Shown here: positions 18,796 to 27,728 of the stretch, in pieces
Layout of the letters: the number at the start of each line of letters is the position of its first letter
How positions within the stretch are numbered: position 1 is the stretch's first letter
DNA from: Chitinophagaceae bacterium
GTDB lineage: Bacteria > Bacteroidota > Bacteroidia > Chitinophagales > Chitinophagaceae
Reading direction: 5' to 3'
NCBI GenBank assembly: GCA_947380905.1
Contig: CANCSS010000005.1
Location: 1-64,000 of the forward strand
Length of the DNA: 64,000 nucleotides
Position numbers and translations under genes: made by a program
The notes under the pieces: generated by a model
The model's database searches: none
What the model was told of the DNA's origin: nothing
The model's input: the letters and a program-made list of their open reading frames with translations, nothing else

Positions 18796-20394
18796 TTAGT
18801 AACCAAAGTTTTGTTTCAAATTAGGATTTGAAGAAACCGCTTGGTTAGGAATAGGAAGTACGACTCTTGAGCCATCAGATTTAGCGCTTCTTTCAACCAC
18901 TGGGTTGTTGAACACACCAAAACGAATCATATCGTCTCTTCTTACTGCTTCAAGGTACAACTCACGTCCTCTTTCTGCCAACATATCACTAAGCGCAACG
19001 CTAGTTGCAGCAGTTACGCCAGCACGTGCTCTTAATTTATTAACAATAGACAACGCAGTTTCTCCTTTGGTAGCTGTACCACCTCTTAAGATAGCTTCTG
19101 CTTTCATTAATAAAGCGTCTGCATAACGGAAAAATACGAAGTCATTTGGTTGTGTATTGTTTAAATCTTTTTTATCGTACAATAAAGGATACTTCATTGT
19201 TCTGATACCTTTTGCTTCTGTAGAGAAGAACAAGCTTACATCAGGTGTGAAAATCAAAGGAGAACCAGAACGGTCATTTACTTTTATTTTAACTCCTTTT
19301 GAATCGTACTTATATTGTTGACCAGCTAAGAAACCAGCATTGAAACCAGTTACTTCTGTAAAGTCTGTCAAGTCAGATTGTCTTCTTCCATCTACTGCAT
19401 CAAATGAATTGTAAAAATCAGATGTAGTGGTAAAACCATTCCATCCAGAGAAGGTTTGGTTGTAATGCGTTCCCATACCAGTTGCCCAGTTGGTTCCAGC
19501 AGTACCGCCTAATTGCTTGGCATTGTCACCACCTCTTGTATAAATTAACTCAGTTGATTTAGCGTAGTTGTCCCATTTGAAATTATCCCAATAAGTAGCT
19601 GGTGTTGCACCAATTTTGAAATTGGCATTGGCAGAAATAGCATCCACTAAAGTGATAATGGTATTCATATCTGCAGCAGCAAAACTAGCCGCAGTAAATC
19701 CAGCTGGATTGGCTGGGTCTTGTTTGTAAACAGCTTTGTTTAACAACAATCTTGCTTTTAAAAATTGAGCAGCTTCTTTAGTTGCATAACGAGATGCACC
19801 AACTGTACCAGCATTAGATGGCAATCCTGCAATAGCAGCATCCACATCTGTCATGATCCAATCAAAAGCATCAGCTCTTTTTTTCACAGCAGGAATTACA
19901 TCTGGACCATCAGCGGCAGCACGGTAAGGCACTTGACCAAATAAGTCCATAACTTGAGTGGCCATGAACGCTCTTAAAAATTGAGCAGCTGGTTTATCTG
20001 CAGCAGCTCCTTGTTCAACAAGTGAAGTAGCTTTATATAAGCCAGAATTGATGCCATTCCAAGTATCGTATAATTGGTTGTGTGCACCATCCCAAGCGTG
20101 TAAGTGAATTTTTCTCCAAGTACCGAAATCATCCCAGTCAGTACCACGAGTTGGTCCTAGCAACTCATCAGTTGAATGCTCTTGGAAAGCAAAAAAGTTT
20201 CCTTGGCCAATTAAACCGTTGGTTGCTTCATAGACTGCTGCAAGGTTAGCGGCGGAAGATCCACCTGCTGACGCAACAACAACAGATTTAGAACCAAACA
20301 CTTGCTCGTCCAACTTAGAACAAGATACCTGTCCAACGCAAAGTGCAAGTACACTTAGATAGATGGTTGTTTGTTTGATAAAATTATTTTTCAT
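18796..20394 (-). CDS. SusD/RagB-family nutrient-binding outer-membrane lipoprotein
   Basis: Surface lipoprotein that binds glycan and forms the lid on its SusC transporter. 532 residues; lipobox LCVGQVSC with C25. The SusD-like N-terminal helical region is about 60-250, and the RagB/SusD C-terminal domain runs to the end. LLMKAEAILRGG and IVNKLRARAGV (about 427-455) and the tail LPIPNQAVSSNPNLKQNFGY are family hallmarks. It starts 20 bases after susC, in the same operon. The bound substrate cannot be read from sequence; the neighbouring GH65 enzyme suggests an alpha-glucoside. Confidence 0.93.
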   Translation of the reverse strand: MKNNFIKQTTIYLSVLALCVGQVSCSKLDEQVFGSKSVVVASAGGSSAANLAAVYEATNGLIGQGNFFAFQEHSTDELLGPTRGTDWDDFGTWRKIHLHAWDGAHNQLYDTWNGINSGLYKATSLVEQGAAADKPAAQFLRAFMATQVMDLFGQVPYRAAADGPDVIPAVKKRADAFDWIMTDVDAAIAGLPSNAGTVGASRYATKEAAQFLKARLLLNKAVYKQDPANPAGFTAASFAAADMNTIITLVDAISANANFKIGATPATYWDNFKWDNYAKSTELIYTRGGDNAKQLGGTAGTNWATGMGTHYNQTFSGWNGFTTTSDFYNSFDAVDGRRQSDLTDFTEVTGFNAGFLAGQQYKYDSKGVKIKVNDRSGSPLIFTPDVSLFFSTEAKGIRTMKYPLLYDKKDLNNTQPNDFVFFRYADALLMKAEAILRGGTATKGETALSIVNKLRARAGVTAATSVALSDMLAERGRELYLEAVRRDDMIRFGVFNNPVVERSAKSDGSRVVLPIPNQAVSSNPNLKQNFGY

Positions 20395-20414
20395 GTGTAT
20401 TATTATTTATGAAA

Positions 20415-23400
20415 TTAAAAACGAGCGTTGATACCAAAAGTGATTGTTCTTGCTCTTGGAGTAGCTGTGTAATCATATCCTCTTGAAGGAACACCGTTGA
20501 TGCTGTGATCAACGTTTACTTCAGGATCTAATCCAGAGTACTTTGTGAACAATGCTAAATTTTGTCCAGACAAGGTTAAGTTCAAGCCCTTAATAAAAGA
20601 ACCTGGTTTAACTGTAACTGCATAAGCAATACTAGCATTGGCCAAACGAACATAATCTCCTTTCTCCAAGAAACGTGATGAAACGTTACCTGGGTTGATA
20701 GAATTCTCAATACTATATATAACATCTCTTGTTACGTTGTGTGCAGTTTTTAAACTACCCTTTAACAATAAAGCGTTAGCGGTATTGTTGTACACGTAAA
20801 ATCCTGTAACTGCGTTAAAGAATACGCTAGCAGTTAATTTTTTATAAGAGAAGCTATTGGTTAAACCTGCATTGAAATTAGGTAAAGCACTTCCTTGTAA
20901 CATATCTTTAGCTCCATTAGAGTAAACACCATTTCCGTAAGCATCAAATCTTAAGAAAGTTGGCATCACGAATGTAAACAAAGGCGAACCGTCTCTGATA
21001 GTTTGGGCATAAGCACCAGACAATCCTTGACCATTTACTTGTCCAGTATTAACTACTGTAGAACCAAATCCTGTTACATTGTTGTTCAAGAAAGACATGT
21101 TGTAAGCAACATCCCATCCAAAAGCACCTTTGTAAGCTGGACGAACCAATTGATAGTCTAAACTAAATTCCCATCCCTTGTTCACTACATTACCTGGTAA
21201 ATTCACCCAACGATCAGCAGAAGCTGCTGGTTGAGGATAGCTGATTAAGAACAATAAGTCTTGAGTAGACTTATTAAAGTAATCAACTGTACCATTTAAA
21301 CGGCCATTGAACATCGTGAAATCGATACCAGCACCAGTAGTGGTGGTAGTTTCCCATTTCAAGTTAGGATTAGAGTTGGTAATTACATTAACAGAACCAT
21401 TAAGTTGTGACTGGGCCAATGCCAAAGATGAATAAGCAGGGAACTCTTGGTTACCTGTTGATCCATAGTTTAATCTAGCATCAAAGTTAGAGAAGATTTT
21501 ACCCAAAGTTTTTTGAGCAAATTTTTCTTCTAATACTCTCCATTTGAAACCAAAGGCAGGGAAAGTACCATATTTATGTCCAGCACTTAATTTAGAAGAA
21601 CCATCAATTCTAGCCAAAGCAGAAAAGATGTACTTGTCTTTCATGGTATAGTTTACACGAGAAAAATAAGATTGTAATTCCACCTGAGTACTGTCACCAG
21701 TAGTAGAAGTTTTACCACCTGTATAAGCATTGTAATCGGTCTTCATAGAAGAAGTTCCTGTAGCACCCCATGCTTGTTGGCCTCTATAATAATCGGTCGT
21801 TTTTTGATAAGAGAATGCAGCTAAAGCTTGTAAGCTATTGCCATTCTTAAATGTTTTATCATAATTCAAAGTATGTTCGATTACAGATGAATTTTGATTT
21901 AAATTTTGTCGAACTGCTCTACCATGGTTAAGCAATTCACTTCCAACATAGTTGATACCTTGAACGTTGATGGTACCTTGACTGTATGAAGAACCCAATC
22001 TAGGATCAGCAAAAGAATAACGCTCAGTTGCGCCATTCTCTATGCCATAAATTAACTTGTAAGTTAATTCATTGGTCACTTTATAAGAAAGAGAAATGTT
22101 CGTTAATAATTTATTGTAGGTATCGTTGTCTTTGTAACCTTCTAAGATAGCAACAGGGTTTCTGTTTCCATCTTGGTTATCAAACCAAGTACCATTTGGA
22201 TTGTACACTGGGAAAGTTGGATTCGCACCAATCATTGCACCAATCAAAGATCCTTGGTAACCCGCATTGTTCGTTACTTGAGCGTAACTGTTGTTCACTT
22301 GAGATTGATTGACAGTAACATCTAATTTTAAACGTGAAGTCAATTGGTTGGCATATTTCAAACCAAAAGTAACTCTCTTCAAACCTTGAGTTCTTACAAT
22401 ACCTTCTTGGTTGTCATAAGATCCATTTAATTTTAGAGATGTTTTTGCATTTGAATATCCCCAAGCCAAGTTGTAACTATTTGAAACAGCAGTTTGGAAA
22501 ACTTGATCCTGCCAATTGGTGTTGAAACCTTTATCGTTTCCACCAACTCCAGTAACATCAATACCCGCATCTGCTAAAGTCTTATTAATACCATGCATAA
22601 ATTCTTCTGGGCTAGCAAGGTCATAACGAGCAGCTGTAGTAGCAACACTTGAAGTCATGTTGAAAGTTAAGCTTGGTTTGCCTTTACCAGATTTAGTAGT
22701 AATTAATACTACTCCGTTGGCACCTCTTGCACCATAAATAGCTGCAGAAGAAGCGTCTTTTAAAATAGAAATATTTTCAATGTCATTAGGGTTAATGAAA
22801 GACAATGGGTTTCTTGCTGTAGTAGAACCTTCAACAGTTAATCCAGAACCAGTCATTCCACCACCATATAAAGGCACACCATCCACTACATACAATGGAT
22901 TGTTGTTACTTCTAACAGAAGAAGTACCTCTAATAGTAACATTAATTGCTCCACCTGGTTCACCAGAGTTGCTAGTTACGTTTACACCAGCAGTACGTCC
23001 TTGTAATAATTCCTCTGGAGATGCGATAACCCCTTTGTTAAAGGATTTTTCACCTAAAGAAACAACTGATCCAGTTGCATCTTTTACTTTTTTAGTACCA
23101 TATCCTACTACCACCACTTCATTCAATTGGTTGCTAGTTTGATTTAATGATACGGAAACGTTACCTGATGCATCTACTTCTCTCGAAGAGTAGCCTACAG
23201 ATGAGATAACTAGTTTAGTTACAGTAGAAGGGATAGTAATAGCAAATGAACCGTCACCAGTAGTTTTGGTACCTACTGATGCACCTTTTACTACAACCGA
23301 AGCTGCAGCGATTGGTGAACCGTCTTTTGCATCTAAAACCTTACCTGTAACTGTCTTGTTCTGTGCCTGGGCATTTACCACAAGCAAGCCAAGCAATAGT

Positions 23401-23435
23401 CCAACAAAAGTGGACTTAACAATTTTGAAATTCAT
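20415..23435 (-). CDS. SusC/RagA-family TonB-dependent outer-membrane transporter
   Basis: Imports an oligosaccharide or other ligand across the outer membrane, energised by TonB-ExbBD. 1,006 residues. Signal peptide 1-24 (NAQAQ). A carboxypeptidase-regulatory-like domain is at about 27-100 (TVTGKVLDAKDGSPI). The TonB-box region follows (NEVVVVGYGT, 106-114), then the plug from about 118 with LYVVDGVPL, and the 22-strand barrel ends in ITFGINARF. No STN domain precedes the plug, so signalling by an anti-sigma factor is unlikely. That fits control by the divergent LacI gene and the palindrome at 23676. Operon with susD; a 305-base leader/intergenic region lies upstream. Confidence 0.95.
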   Translation of the reverse strand: MNFKIVKSTFVGLLLGLLVVNAQAQNKTVTGKVLDAKDGSPIAAASVVVKGASVGTKTTGDGSFAITIPSTVTKLVISSVGYSSREVDASGNVSVSLNQTSNQLNEVVVVGYGTKKVKDATGSVVSLGEKSFNKGVIASPEELLQGRTAGVNVTSNSGEPGGAINVTIRGTSSVRSNNNPLYVVDGVPLYGGGMTGSGLTVEGSTTARNPLSFINPNDIENISILKDASSAAIYGARGANGVVLITTKSGKGKPSLTFNMTSSVATTAARYDLASPEEFMHGINKTLADAGIDVTGVGGNDKGFNTNWQDQVFQTAVSNSYNLAWGYSNAKTSLKLNGSYDNQEGIVRTQGLKRVTFGLKYANQLTSRLKLDVTVNQSQVNNSYAQVTNNAGYQGSLIGAMIGANPTFPVYNPNGTWFDNQDGNRNPVAILEGYKDNDTYNKLLTNISLSYKVTNELTYKLIYGIENGATERYSFADPRLGSSYSQGTINVQGINYVGSELLNHGRAVRQNLNQNSSVIEHTLNYDKTFKNGNSLQALAAFSYQKTTDYYRGQQAWGATGTSSMKTDYNAYTGGKTSTTGDSTQVELQSYFSRVNYTMKDKYIFSALARIDGSSKLSAGHKYGTFPAFGFKWRVLEEKFAQKTLGKIFSNFDARLNYGSTGNQEFPAYSSLALAQSQLNGSVNVITNSNPNLKWETTTTTGAGIDFTMFNGRLNGTVDYFNKSTQDLLFLISYPQPAASADRWVNLPGNVVNKGWEFSLDYQLVRPAYKGAFGWDVAYNMSFLNNNVTGFGSTVVNTGQVNGQGLSGAYAQTIRDGSPLFTFVMPTFLRFDAYGNGVYSNGAKDMLQGSALPNFNAGLTNSFSYKKLTASVFFNAVTGFYVYNNTANALLLKGSLKTAHNVTRDVIYSIENSINPGNVSSRFLEKGDYVRLANASIAYAVTVKPGSFIKGLNLTLSGQNLALFTKYSGLDPEVNVDHSINGVPSRGYDYTATPRARTITFGINARF

Positions 23436-23740
23436 AATTGGCAGTTTATTGGTTTATTAAGCGTGTACAATTTACACGAATTTTAGAAATCCTAATTTTT
23501 ATGTTAATTTATTTTTAACTTTTAATTTTCTTTAGCTACCGCTTGTTAGCTAAAAAGACTGAATTTAGCCACCTAAAAATCTGTAAATCAACATAGTAAT
23601 AGATTTTATAATACAAAATAGATCGTAAAATTTACCTCATTTTACCGCTTATTATATCTAAAATTTAAATAATAACAAACGTTTGCGATAAATTTTGTGG
23701 TAAAGTTTGCTTATTTTTAATTTGTAATTCAATTCATTTC
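23436..23740. promoter_or_regulatory. Divergent control region of susCD and LacI gene
   Basis: 305 bases with no gene. It holds a LacI-type palindrome (23676-23685). In the susC leader there are two inverted repeats: CGTGTA/TACACG (23462-23467 and 23473-23478) and TTTAGCTA/TAGCTAAA (23531-23538 and 23547-23554). CAAAATA at 23624-23630 is a one-base-short -7 candidate for susC. No exact TAnnTTTG was found on either strand. Confidence 0.6.
23676..23685. promoter_or_regulatory. LacI-type operator candidate
   Basis: CAAACGTTTG, a perfect 10-bp palindrome centred on CG, between the divergent susC and LacI genes. LacI-family operators characteristically have a central CG. The minus strand reads CGCAAACGTT, sharing CGCAAACG with the second LacI site at 60791. 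Confidence 0.6.
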
Positions 23741-24733
23741 ATGACCAATACCACGCTCAAATTATTAGCGCAACAATTGCAATTAAGTATCTCAACCGTA
23801 TCCAGGGCATTAAAAGATCATCCGGATATTTCTGCAAAAACAAAAGCAAAAGTAAATGCACTGGCACAAAGTATGGATTACGAACCCAATGCCTATGCCA
23901 TTCAATTGAGAATGCAGAGCAGTAAAATATTTGGCGTAATTGTACCTGCCATATCCAATTTATTTTATGATAGTTTTATTGCAGCAGTGGAGGAGGAAAG
24001 TCGAAGAAATGGTTACGCACTCATGATTCTTCAATCCAGCCACAATCCAGAAAACGAATTAAACAACTTGAAAATTTTTAGACAGAATAGAGTATCTGGC
24101 GTTTTTGCTTGCTTGTCTACGAGTGCTGAGAACTTAGACGTTTATCATAAAATGAATGAACGTGAAATTCCTGTTGTATTTTTTGACATTGTTCCCAAAG
24201 ACAACACTTTTACGAAAGTAAGGATGGCAGATGAAAGATGCGGGGTAATTGCTGCAGAGAATATTATCAAACGCAACGCTAAAAAAGTGTTGGCTATTTT
24301 TGGCGACCCGGGCCTTTCTATTAGCCAAAATAGAAAAATATCTTTTCAAAACTTCATGCACAACTTTTCTCCCAAAACACACGTGAATTATATCAATGCA
24401 AATAGTTCCAATGAGGCAGAAGAAATTTTTAAAAAGCATTACAGCAAAGCGGTAAAATTTGATACCGTTTTTTGCATGACCGATGAAATACTCATTGGAG
24501 TTATGAAAGCAATACAAGCCTTGCAAATAAAAGTGCCAGCAGAAGTAGGTGTCATTAGTATTAGCAATGGATTTATTCCCAACTTATATCATCCAGTCAT
24601 TAGCTATGTTGAAACCAGTGGCTTTCAATTGGGAAAACTGGCCTTTGTTCAGATGATGGCCAATATGCAAACTGGTAAAACAGTCAATGAATTAACTGTA
24701 GACGCTACTTTTATTGAAGGTGGATCCATGTAA
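23741..24733 (+). CDS. LacI-family transcriptional regulator of the susCD locus
   Basis: 330 residues. The N-terminal helix-turn-helix at about 4-50 (TLKLLAQQLQLSISTVSRAL) contains the hinge-helix region up to about 60. The sugar-binding periplasmic-protein-like domain runs 62-330 (FGVIVPAISNLFYDSF). It presumably represses or activates susCD and itself through the palindrome 55 bases upstream, with a sugar as effector. Divergent from susC and probably co-transcribed with the HAD gene 29 bases downstream. Regulator class is firm; target and effector are inferred from position. Confidence 0.9.
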   Translation: MTNTTLKLLAQQLQLSISTVSRALKDHPDISAKTKAKVNALAQSMDYEPNAYAIQLRMQSSKIFGVIVPAISNLFYDSFIAAVEEESRRNGYALMILQSSHNPENELNNLKIFRQNRVSGVFACLSTSAENLDVYHKMNEREIPVVFFDIVPKDNTFTKVRMADERCGVIAAENIIKRNAKKVLAIFGDPGLSISQNRKISFQNFMHNFSPKTHVNYINANSSNEAEEIFKKHYSKAVKFDTVFCMTDEILIGVMKAIQALQIKVPAEVGVISISNGFIPNLYHPVISYVETSGFQLGKLAFVQMMANMQTGKTVNELTVDATFIEGGSM

Positions 24734-24762
24734 TCATTATAATACATTAAAAACTATTCCCC

Positions 24763-25407
24763 ATGCTAGCACAGGCAAAAGCTTTTATTTTTGATTTAAA
24801 TGGTACCATGATCAATGACATGCCATATCATGTGGGAGCCTGGCATCAACAAATTGTAGCATTGGGAGGTACACTAAGTTTAGAAGAAGTAAAACACCAA
24901 TGCTATGGTAAAAATGACGAGTTGTTAGAAAGGGTTTTCCCAGGTAGATTCTCCATGCAAGAAAAATTATCCATCGGCGCCAACAAAGAAGCCTTGTATC
25001 GTGTGGAATTTAAACCTCACTTACAATTAATAGCTGGATTGGACTCATTTCTTAAAACCGCCTTTGAGAAAAAAATTAAAATGGGAATAGGCTCAGCTGC
25101 TATTAATGCCAATATTGATTTTGTTCTTGACAATACAGGGACTAGAAACTACTTTGATGCCATCGTAAGTGCAGATGATGTTTCAATTAGCAAACCCCAT
25201 CCAGAAACTTTTTTAAAATGCGCCCAGCAGTTAGGCTTTGCTGCATCAGAATGTATTGTTTTTGAAGATACCCCCAAGGGCGTTTTAAGTGCACAAAGTG
25301 CCGGAATGAAAACAGTAGTTATTAAAAGTATGCACCAAGAAATTGAATTTGCCGACTTTGATAATATCTTATTTTTTATCGAAGACTACACCCACTTGTC
25401 CTGTTAA
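24763..25407 (+). CDS. HAD-superfamily, beta-phosphoglucomutase-like protein with D-to-N acid/base change
   Basis: 214 residues, HAD subfamily IA with a helical cap at about 20-85. Motif I is FDLNGTMI: D11 is the nucleophile, but the +2 acid/base Asp is N13. Motif II is S111 (GIGSAAIN), motif III K144 (SKPHPETF), and motif IV E168-D169 (VFEDTPKGV). Overall pattern resembles beta-phosphoglucomutases and sugar phosphatases. In L. lactis beta-PGM the equivalent D10N mutation strongly impairs catalysis, so the reaction may be different, slow, or absent. It lies 29 bases after the LacI gene, suggesting a role in the same sugar pathway. Converges on mnmE with a 14-base gap. Confidence 0.8.
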   Translation: MLAQAKAFIFDLNGTMINDMPYHVGAWHQQIVALGGTLSLEEVKHQCYGKNDELLERVFPGRFSMQEKLSIGANKEALYRVEFKPHLQLIAGLDSFLKTAFEKKIKMGIGSAAINANIDFVLDNTGTRNYFDAIVSADDVSISKPHPETFLKCAQQLGFAASECIVFEDTPKGVLSAQSAGMKTVVIKSMHQEIEFADFDNILFFIEDYTHLSC

Positions 25408-25421
25408 AAAAGAATTGAATT

Positions 25422-26801
25422 TTACTTTCCAATACAGAATTTAGAAAAGATAAAATCTAATTGATCTTCGTTGGTGATTTGTCCAGTAATGGTACCTAAA
25501 TAATGCAGTGCGTGATTGATATCAATGGCGAGTAAATCACCGGTCACATTGTCTACCAATCCCGTTTCTATATCATTTAAAGCAAACAACAACCTTTTTA
25601 AAGAAGCTACATGTCTTGCATTGGTAACAATAGTTCCTTCTTTGTTAAGGCCGTCTCCTACTACTTTTTGATGCAATGCATTTTCAAGCGCTAAAATATT
25701 TTTTTTGTCTTTGGCTGCAATAAAAATAATGTCTTTTAAAGCTGTATCCTTTTCTAAAGTAACGTCAATTGCAATGTCCATTTTATTGCCCACAAAAATC
25801 AGCTTGTGTGCCCCTACCAATTCCTGTTTCCACTGTTTTATTTGTGCAGCACTGGTGTTACTGGCATCAAATAAGGCTATGACAATATCAGCAGCTTGAA
25901 TTTTTTCTTTGCTTTTTTCAATTCCCATTTGCTCGATGCTATCACTAGTGGTATGTCTGATACCCGCTGTATCAATTAACTTATACATGACGCCTTGTAT
26001 GTTCAAATATTCTTCGACCGTATCTCTGGTAGTGCCAGGTATTTCACTTACCAAGGCCCTATTTTCATTGAGCAATGCATTCAATAAAGTAGACTTTCCT
26101 GCATTCGGCTTACCCACTATGGCTACTTGCACCCCATGCTTTATTACATTGCCCAATTGAAAAGAAATTAACAAGTCCTCTGTTTTTCTTTGTAACTCAT
26201 GCACCAATACCTCCAAAGCTTTTTTATTGGCAAAAGCTACATCTTCTTGTGAAAAATCTAATTCCAATTCAATTAAGGCAGAAAATTTGATCAACTTCTC
26301 GCGCATTACTTGCAAGTCAGAAGAAAAACCTCCTTTTAAATTGTACAAGGCTGTTTTGCGTGCAGCTTCGGTATTGCTGGCAATTAAATCTGCAACAGCT
26401 TCGGCTTGGGTTAAATCTAATTTCCCATTTAAAAAAGCACGTTGTGTAAATTCCCCCGGCTTGGCCAATCGAGCTCCCTTGGCCTGGAACAATTGTAAAA
26501 TAGAATCCTGTATGAAAGGAGATCCATGGCAAGAAATTTCAACCACCTCTTCGCCCGTATAGGATTTAGGTGCTCGATAAATAGTAACCACCACTTCGTC
26601 CAACACTTCTTTGCCATTCATTATTTTTCCAACATGTACCGTGTGGGTAGCCTTGTTGCTTAAATTTTGTTTTGAAAAAACTGCGCTCGTCAAGGCAATG
26701 GCAGTAGGACCACTTAAACGGATCACTGCAATAGCGCCCAACCCGGGTGGTGTGGCCAGGGCAACAATGGTATCATTCCAAGAACTCAAATTTTCGCGCA
26801 T
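25422..26801 (-). CDS. mnmE: tRNA uridine-5-carboxymethylaminomethyl modification GTPase
   Basis: With MnmG, modifies the wobble uridine of certain tRNAs; cytosolic. 459 residues. The N-terminal tetrahydrofolate-binding domain is about 1-125, the helical domain flanks the G domain, and the G domain is about 223-375. G1 is GKPNAGKS (230-237), G2 contains GTTRDT (256-261), G3 is DTAG (277-280) and G4 is NKMD (339-342). The C-terminal FCIGK, with C456, is the family signature. A perfect -7 element stands only 4 bases before the ATG, suggesting a leaderless message. MnmG is not in the window. Confidence 0.96.
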   Translation of the reverse strand: MRENLSSWNDTIVALATPPGLGAIAVIRLSGPTAIALTSAVFSKQNLSNKATHTVHVGKIMNGKEVLDEVVVTIYRAPKSYTGEEVVEISCHGSPFIQDSILQLFQAKGARLAKPGEFTQRAFLNGKLDLTQAEAVADLIASNTEAARKTALYNLKGGFSSDLQVMREKLIKFSALIELELDFSQEDVAFANKKALEVLVHELQRKTEDLLISFQLGNVIKHGVQVAIVGKPNAGKSTLLNALLNENRALVSEIPGTTRDTVEEYLNIQGVMYKLIDTAGIRHTTSDSIEQMGIEKSKEKIQAADIVIALFDASNTSAAQIKQWKQELVGAHKLIFVGNKMDIAIDVTLEKDTALKDIIFIAAKDKKNILALENALHQKVVGDGLNKEGTIVTNARHVASLKRLLFALNDIETGLVDNVTGDLLAIDINHALHYLGTITGQITNEDQLDFIFSKFCIGK

Positions 26802-26805
26802 GCTA

Positions 26806-26813
26806 CAAAGGTA
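26806..26813 (-). promoter_or_regulatory. -7 promoter element of mnmE, 4 bases from the ATG
   Basis: TACCTTTG on the minus strand, followed by TAGC and then the ATG. Transcription normally starts a few bases after this element, so the message would begin at or beside the start codon. Confidence 0.65.
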
Positions 26814-26848
26814 AACTTTATGGAGTATTTATAAAGGTGCAGAAAAAC

Positions 26849-26878
26849 AAATCCCCCCCGAATGCTCGGGAGGGATTT
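26849..26878 (-). terminator. Rho-independent terminator after tonB
   Basis: A 13-bp stem with one mismatch (arms 26849-26861 and 26866-26878, AAATCCC ending at the base), 4-base loop, followed on the minus strand by GTTTTTC. It closes the exbB-exbD-exbD-tonB transcript before mnmE. Confidence 0.75.
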
Positions 26879-26906
26879 AATATTATTAAAGAAATTTGTT
26901 CAACTA

Positions 26907-27716
26907 CTAATCTTCAGAAACTACGAATACAATCGCTTGACGGTGACGATAAATTACATTACGGCCATTTTGAACTGCGGGCTTCCATTTTGGACCTCTT
27001 GTAATTACACGAACTGCTTCATCTTTTGTACCATATCCAGGATCGTTCTCTGCTTTTACATCACTGATAGAACCATCTCTTGATACGATGAAAGAAACCA
27101 CTACTGAATATTTTCCAGCAGGAGCCCCATTTTCAACTGGCAAGTCTCTGTTTAAAGTTCTTTCTAAATAACGAATCCAGCCTTGTTGTCCACCAGGGAA
27201 CTCAGCAGGTATTTGTACCACTGTGAAGATTTTATCGGTCTCTTCTTCTGCTGGAGGTGCTACTGCTGTTTCAGTTGGTGCCACTAAGCCATCATCTTTA
27301 ATACCTTTCTGATCGGTAGCACCAATTTTTACGTCTTCTAGCTTTTCAATTTCTTTTACTTCATCTTCTTTTTTCACTTCCTCGTCTTTTACAATCTTAG
27401 GAGGTGTAAATTTTGCCATTTCCACTTTTGGTGGCTCCACTTTTGGTGGTGGTGGCGGCGGAGGAGGTGGCTTTTTCTCTTGCGTTACGTCTGTCAAAGA
27501 AACATCGGTAACTATGATTTCAGTTTTAGATTTTTTTGCGCTATTAGACCAAATTGCAGCACCTGCCAAAAGAACGGTTACGGTGACCATGCCAATCAAC
27601 GCCTTTTTAAGACGATCATTGTATGTTTTTCTTAGCTCATAAGCACCATATTCCTTAAATCTTCCCTCAAAAATGAGGTCTAGAATATCGGCGTTTAATA
27701 TTTTGTTTATGTCCAT
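26907..27716 (-). CDS. tonB: Energy transducer TonB
   Basis: Links the inner-membrane ExbB-ExbD proton motor to TonB-dependent outer-membrane transporters. 269 residues: a 37-residue cytoplasmic N-terminus, one membrane helix at about 38-57, then a periplasmic linker with nine consecutive prolines (83-91) and a Lys/Glu-rich stretch to about 135. The TonB C-terminal domain is about 170-266 (AEFPGGQQGWIRYL, then FIVSRDGSISDV). The cytoplasmic extension and this domain style are typical of Bacteroidota. Last gene of the operon, 12 bases after the second exbD, with a terminator after it. It could power the SusC transporter in this window. Confidence 0.93.
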   Translation of the reverse strand: MDINKILNADILDLIFEGRFKEYGAYELRKTYNDRLKKALIGMVTVTVLLAGAAIWSNSAKKSKTEIIVTDVSLTDVTQEKKPPPPPPPPPKVEPPKVEMAKFTPPKIVKDEEVKKEDEVKEIEKLEDVKIGATDQKGIKDDGLVAPTETAVAPPAEEETDKIFTVVQIPAEFPGGQQGWIRYLERTLNRDLPVENGAPAGKYSVVVSFIVSRDGSISDVKAENDPGYGTKDEAVRVITRGPKWKPAVQNGRNVIYRHRQAIVFVVSED

Positions 27717-27728
27717 TGTTTAATGCTT

